Assembly (NCBI GenBank): GCA_035504075.1
Contig: DATJSO010000065.1
Location: 1-22,207, forward strand
DNA: 22,207 nucleotides
Origin: DATARH01 sp035504075
Lineage (GTDB): Bacteria; Pseudomonadota; Alphaproteobacteria; ATCC43930; CGMCC-115725
Direction: 5' to 3'
In this document: positions 21,153 through 22,207 of the stretch, piece after piece
Numbering within the stretch: the first letter of the stretch is position 1
Layout: every line of letters begins with the position of its first letter
The notes under the pieces: model-generated
Seen by the model: only the letters and a program-made list of their open reading frames with translations
Database searches by the model: none
Told to the model about the DNA's origin: nothing
Made by a program: the position numbers and the translations under genes

Positions 21153-21242
21153 GTGGAACCGAGAAACGCATCCGTCGCGGTGGTCGGCGCCGGCGGTTAC
21201 AGTCGTGCCGATGCCGGCCTGCCCGCCATCATCAGGGAGTGA
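21153..21242 (+). pseudogene. Apparent N-terminal remnant of a short-chain dehydrogenase
   Basis: A 29-codon frame starting with GTG at 21153, after AGAGAGGGA, reads MEPRNASVAVVGAGGYSRAD and then AGLPAIIRE before a stop. The opening (S-VAVVGAG-x-Y) resembles the first beta strand and glycine loop of SDR proteins of the kind encoded directly downstream. After the glycine loop the resemblance ends. It looks like an SDR gene reduced to its first 20 codons by deletion, or a short leader peptide. The stop codon lies just before the SDR start at 21248. The call rests on a short resemblance. Confidence 0.4.
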
Positions 21243-21247
21243 GTGAC

Positions 21248-21949
21248 ATGACGGACATCCCTTATCGCACCGCGCTGATCGTCGGCGCCGGGCCCGGCAT
21301 CAGCGCCTCGGTCGCGCGCGGCCTCGCCGCCGCCGGCGTCAAGGTCGGGCTGGCGGCGCGCAACATCGACAAGCTCGCCGAACTGGCGGGCACCATCGGC
21401 GCCGTTACCTTTGCAGCCGACGCCGCCGACCCCGCCGCGGTCGCTCGCCTGTTTGCCGATGCCGATCGCCGGCTCGGCGAACCGGAGGTCGTGCTGTTCA
21501 ACGCCAGCGCCCGCGCGCCCGGCTCGGTCGCCGAGATCGACCCGGAAGCCGTCCGCAAGGCGATCGAGATTTCGGCCTTCGGCGGATTTCTGACCGTGCG
21601 GGAGGCGGCGCGCCGCATGATCCCGAAAGGCAAGGGCGCGATCTTGTTGACCGGGGCCAGCGCCAGCGTCAAGGGCTACCCGTTGTCGGCCGTCTTCGCG
21701 ATGGGCAAATTTGCGTTGCGCGGTCTGGCGCAGAGCACTGCCCGCGAACTCGGCCCAAAGGGCGTCCATGTCGCGCATTTCATCATCGACGGCGGTGTGC
21801 GCAGCGCCCGCCGGCCGGATCCCAACGAGCGGCCCGACAGCACGCTCGATCCCGATGCGATCGCCCAGGCCTATCTCGCTGTTCTGCGCCAGCCGAGGAG
21901 CGCCTGGGCGTTTGAAGTCGATCTGCGGCCGTGGGTCGAGGCGTTCTGA
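21248..21949 (+). CDS. SDR-family protein without the catalytic tyrosine
   Basis: A 233-residue Rossmann-fold protein. The nucleotide-binding loop is GAGPGIS (residues 13-19), a variant of GxxxGxG, and NAS (85-87) matches the NAG motif. The active-site serine is present in LLTGASAS, but the tyrosine of YxxxK is F150 (FAMGK), with K154 kept. The ending ARELGPKGVHVAHFIIDGGV is typical of an SDR branch that I recall as lacking canonical active-site residues, so this may be a family trait. The ATG at 21248 is preferred to the GTG at 21239 because GGAG lies eight bases before it. Ordinary alcohol dehydrogenase or ketoreductase activity is doubtful. It lies about 100 bases after the DHA2 gene and could be on the same transcript. 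Confidence 0.88.
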   Translation: MTDIPYRTALIVGAGPGISASVARGLAAAGVKVGLAARNIDKLAELAGTIGAVTFAADAADPAAVARLFADADRRLGEPEVVLFNASARAPGSVAEIDPEAVRKAIEISAFGGFLTVREAARRMIPKGKGAILLTGASASVKGYPLSAVFAMGKFALRGLAQSTARELGPKGVHVAHFIIDGGVRSARRPDPNERPDSTLDPDAIAQAYLAVLRQPRSAWAFEVDLRPWVEAF

Positions 21950-22002
21950 GACGGAAGCTGCAGGCGCGCGGCAAATCGCGCGGGCGCCCGTCTGGGACAG
22001 GA

Positions 22003-22207
22003 TCAGGTGCGGCGGGCGGCGTCGCGATGGCGCCGGTTCATGACCCGCAGCCGGCGCGCGATGACGCGCATGACGGTGATCGAGAACGCCGGCACGCTGG
22101 CCACCAGCGTGAGGAACTGCGGCACGTCGATCTCGATCAATTCGCAGCGCGTGCCGGCGATGACGGTGGCGCTGCGCGGCACGTGGTCCTCGACGATCGC
22201 CATCTCG
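22003..22207 (-). CDS. Cyclic-nucleotide-binding (Crp/cNMP-type) domain protein, C-terminal part only
   Basis: The last 67 residues are visible, entering from the right window edge. The sequence EMAIVEDHVPRSATVIAGTR followed by CELIEIDVPQFLTLVASVPA and FSITVMRVIARRLRVMNRR is the end of a cNMP-binding beta barrel: the PRSATVIA segment is the phosphate-binding cassette, and the hinge helix follows. After it only about a dozen residues remain before the stop, so no DNA-binding helix-turn-helix is attached. Family members of this kind are small stand-alone cNMP-binding proteins or C-terminal regulatory domains. Convergent with the SDR gene. Confidence 0.85.
   Translation of the reverse strand, partial: EMAIVEDHVPRSATVIAGTRCELIEIDVPQFLTLVASVPAFSITVMRVIARRLRVMNRRHRDAARRT

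Noticed and set aside
1..22207. CRISPR arrays, retrons, phage defence operons, biosynthetic gene clusters
   Set aside because: No regularly spaced repeats, no reverse transcriptase, nuclease/helicase defence genes or assembly-line enzymes were seen on either strand.

Overview
The window looks like chromosomal DNA of a GC-rich alphaproteobacterium, possibly of the Rhodospirillales type. The evidence is gene order (ileS-lspA-DUF3035 lipoprotein and dapF-mtaB-ftsY, both tightly overlapping), codon use rich in G/C at third positions, and several small proteins that look alphaproteobacterial. No species assignment is possible from the sequence alone.

Positions 1-1913 look like accessory DNA. They hold the left end of an IS3-family insertion sequence, a short AT-richer KTSC-domain gene, and a DUF1778/GNAT (TacA-TacT type) toxin-antitoxin pair with a good promoter. 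A 300-base non-coding stretch follows, with clustered GGGGAAGCA repeats and the terminator of a tRNA-Gly(GCC). All of this lies against the 3' end of the tRNA gene (complement 1914-1988), the usual docking site for integrative elements.

Positions 2251-6258 are a metabolic region: a TauD-type 2-oxoglutarate dioxygenase, a tiny lipoprotein coupled to a Nudix hydrolase, two tandem VOC (glyoxalase-fold) proteins, a small conserved-looking protein, and a luciferase-like flavin monooxygenase. A 15-base motif (14 of 15 identical) lies upstream of both the dioxygenase and the monooxygenase.

Positions 6456-14823 are mostly housekeeping. They contain a small unknown protein and the complement operon ileS-lspA-DUF3035 lipoprotein, with 4-base overlaps (isoleucyl-tRNA charging, lipoprotein signal peptidase, outer-membrane lipoprotein). 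A divergent Nudix hydrolase comes next, then the complement operon dapF-mtaB-ftsY (lysine/peptidoglycan precursor, tRNA methylthiolation, SRP receptor).

Positions 14939-22207 hold an unrecognised 112-residue protein and a drug-efflux cluster. In that cluster MarR regulator plus DHA2 pump run toward a LysR regulator, which is divergent from a HlyD/EmrA adaptor plus second DHA2 pump. The last part has an apparent SDR remnant, an intact SDR lacking the catalytic tyrosine, and the C-terminal end of a cyclic-nucleotide-binding protein. Perfect or near-perfect palindromes overlap the 5' ends of the LysR and MarR genes and are candidate operators.

I did not find a convincing wholly new system. The best leads are the tRNA-Gly-linked island edge with its repeat cluster, the shared motif of the two oxygenase genes, and the two-pump efflux cluster with one adaptor.
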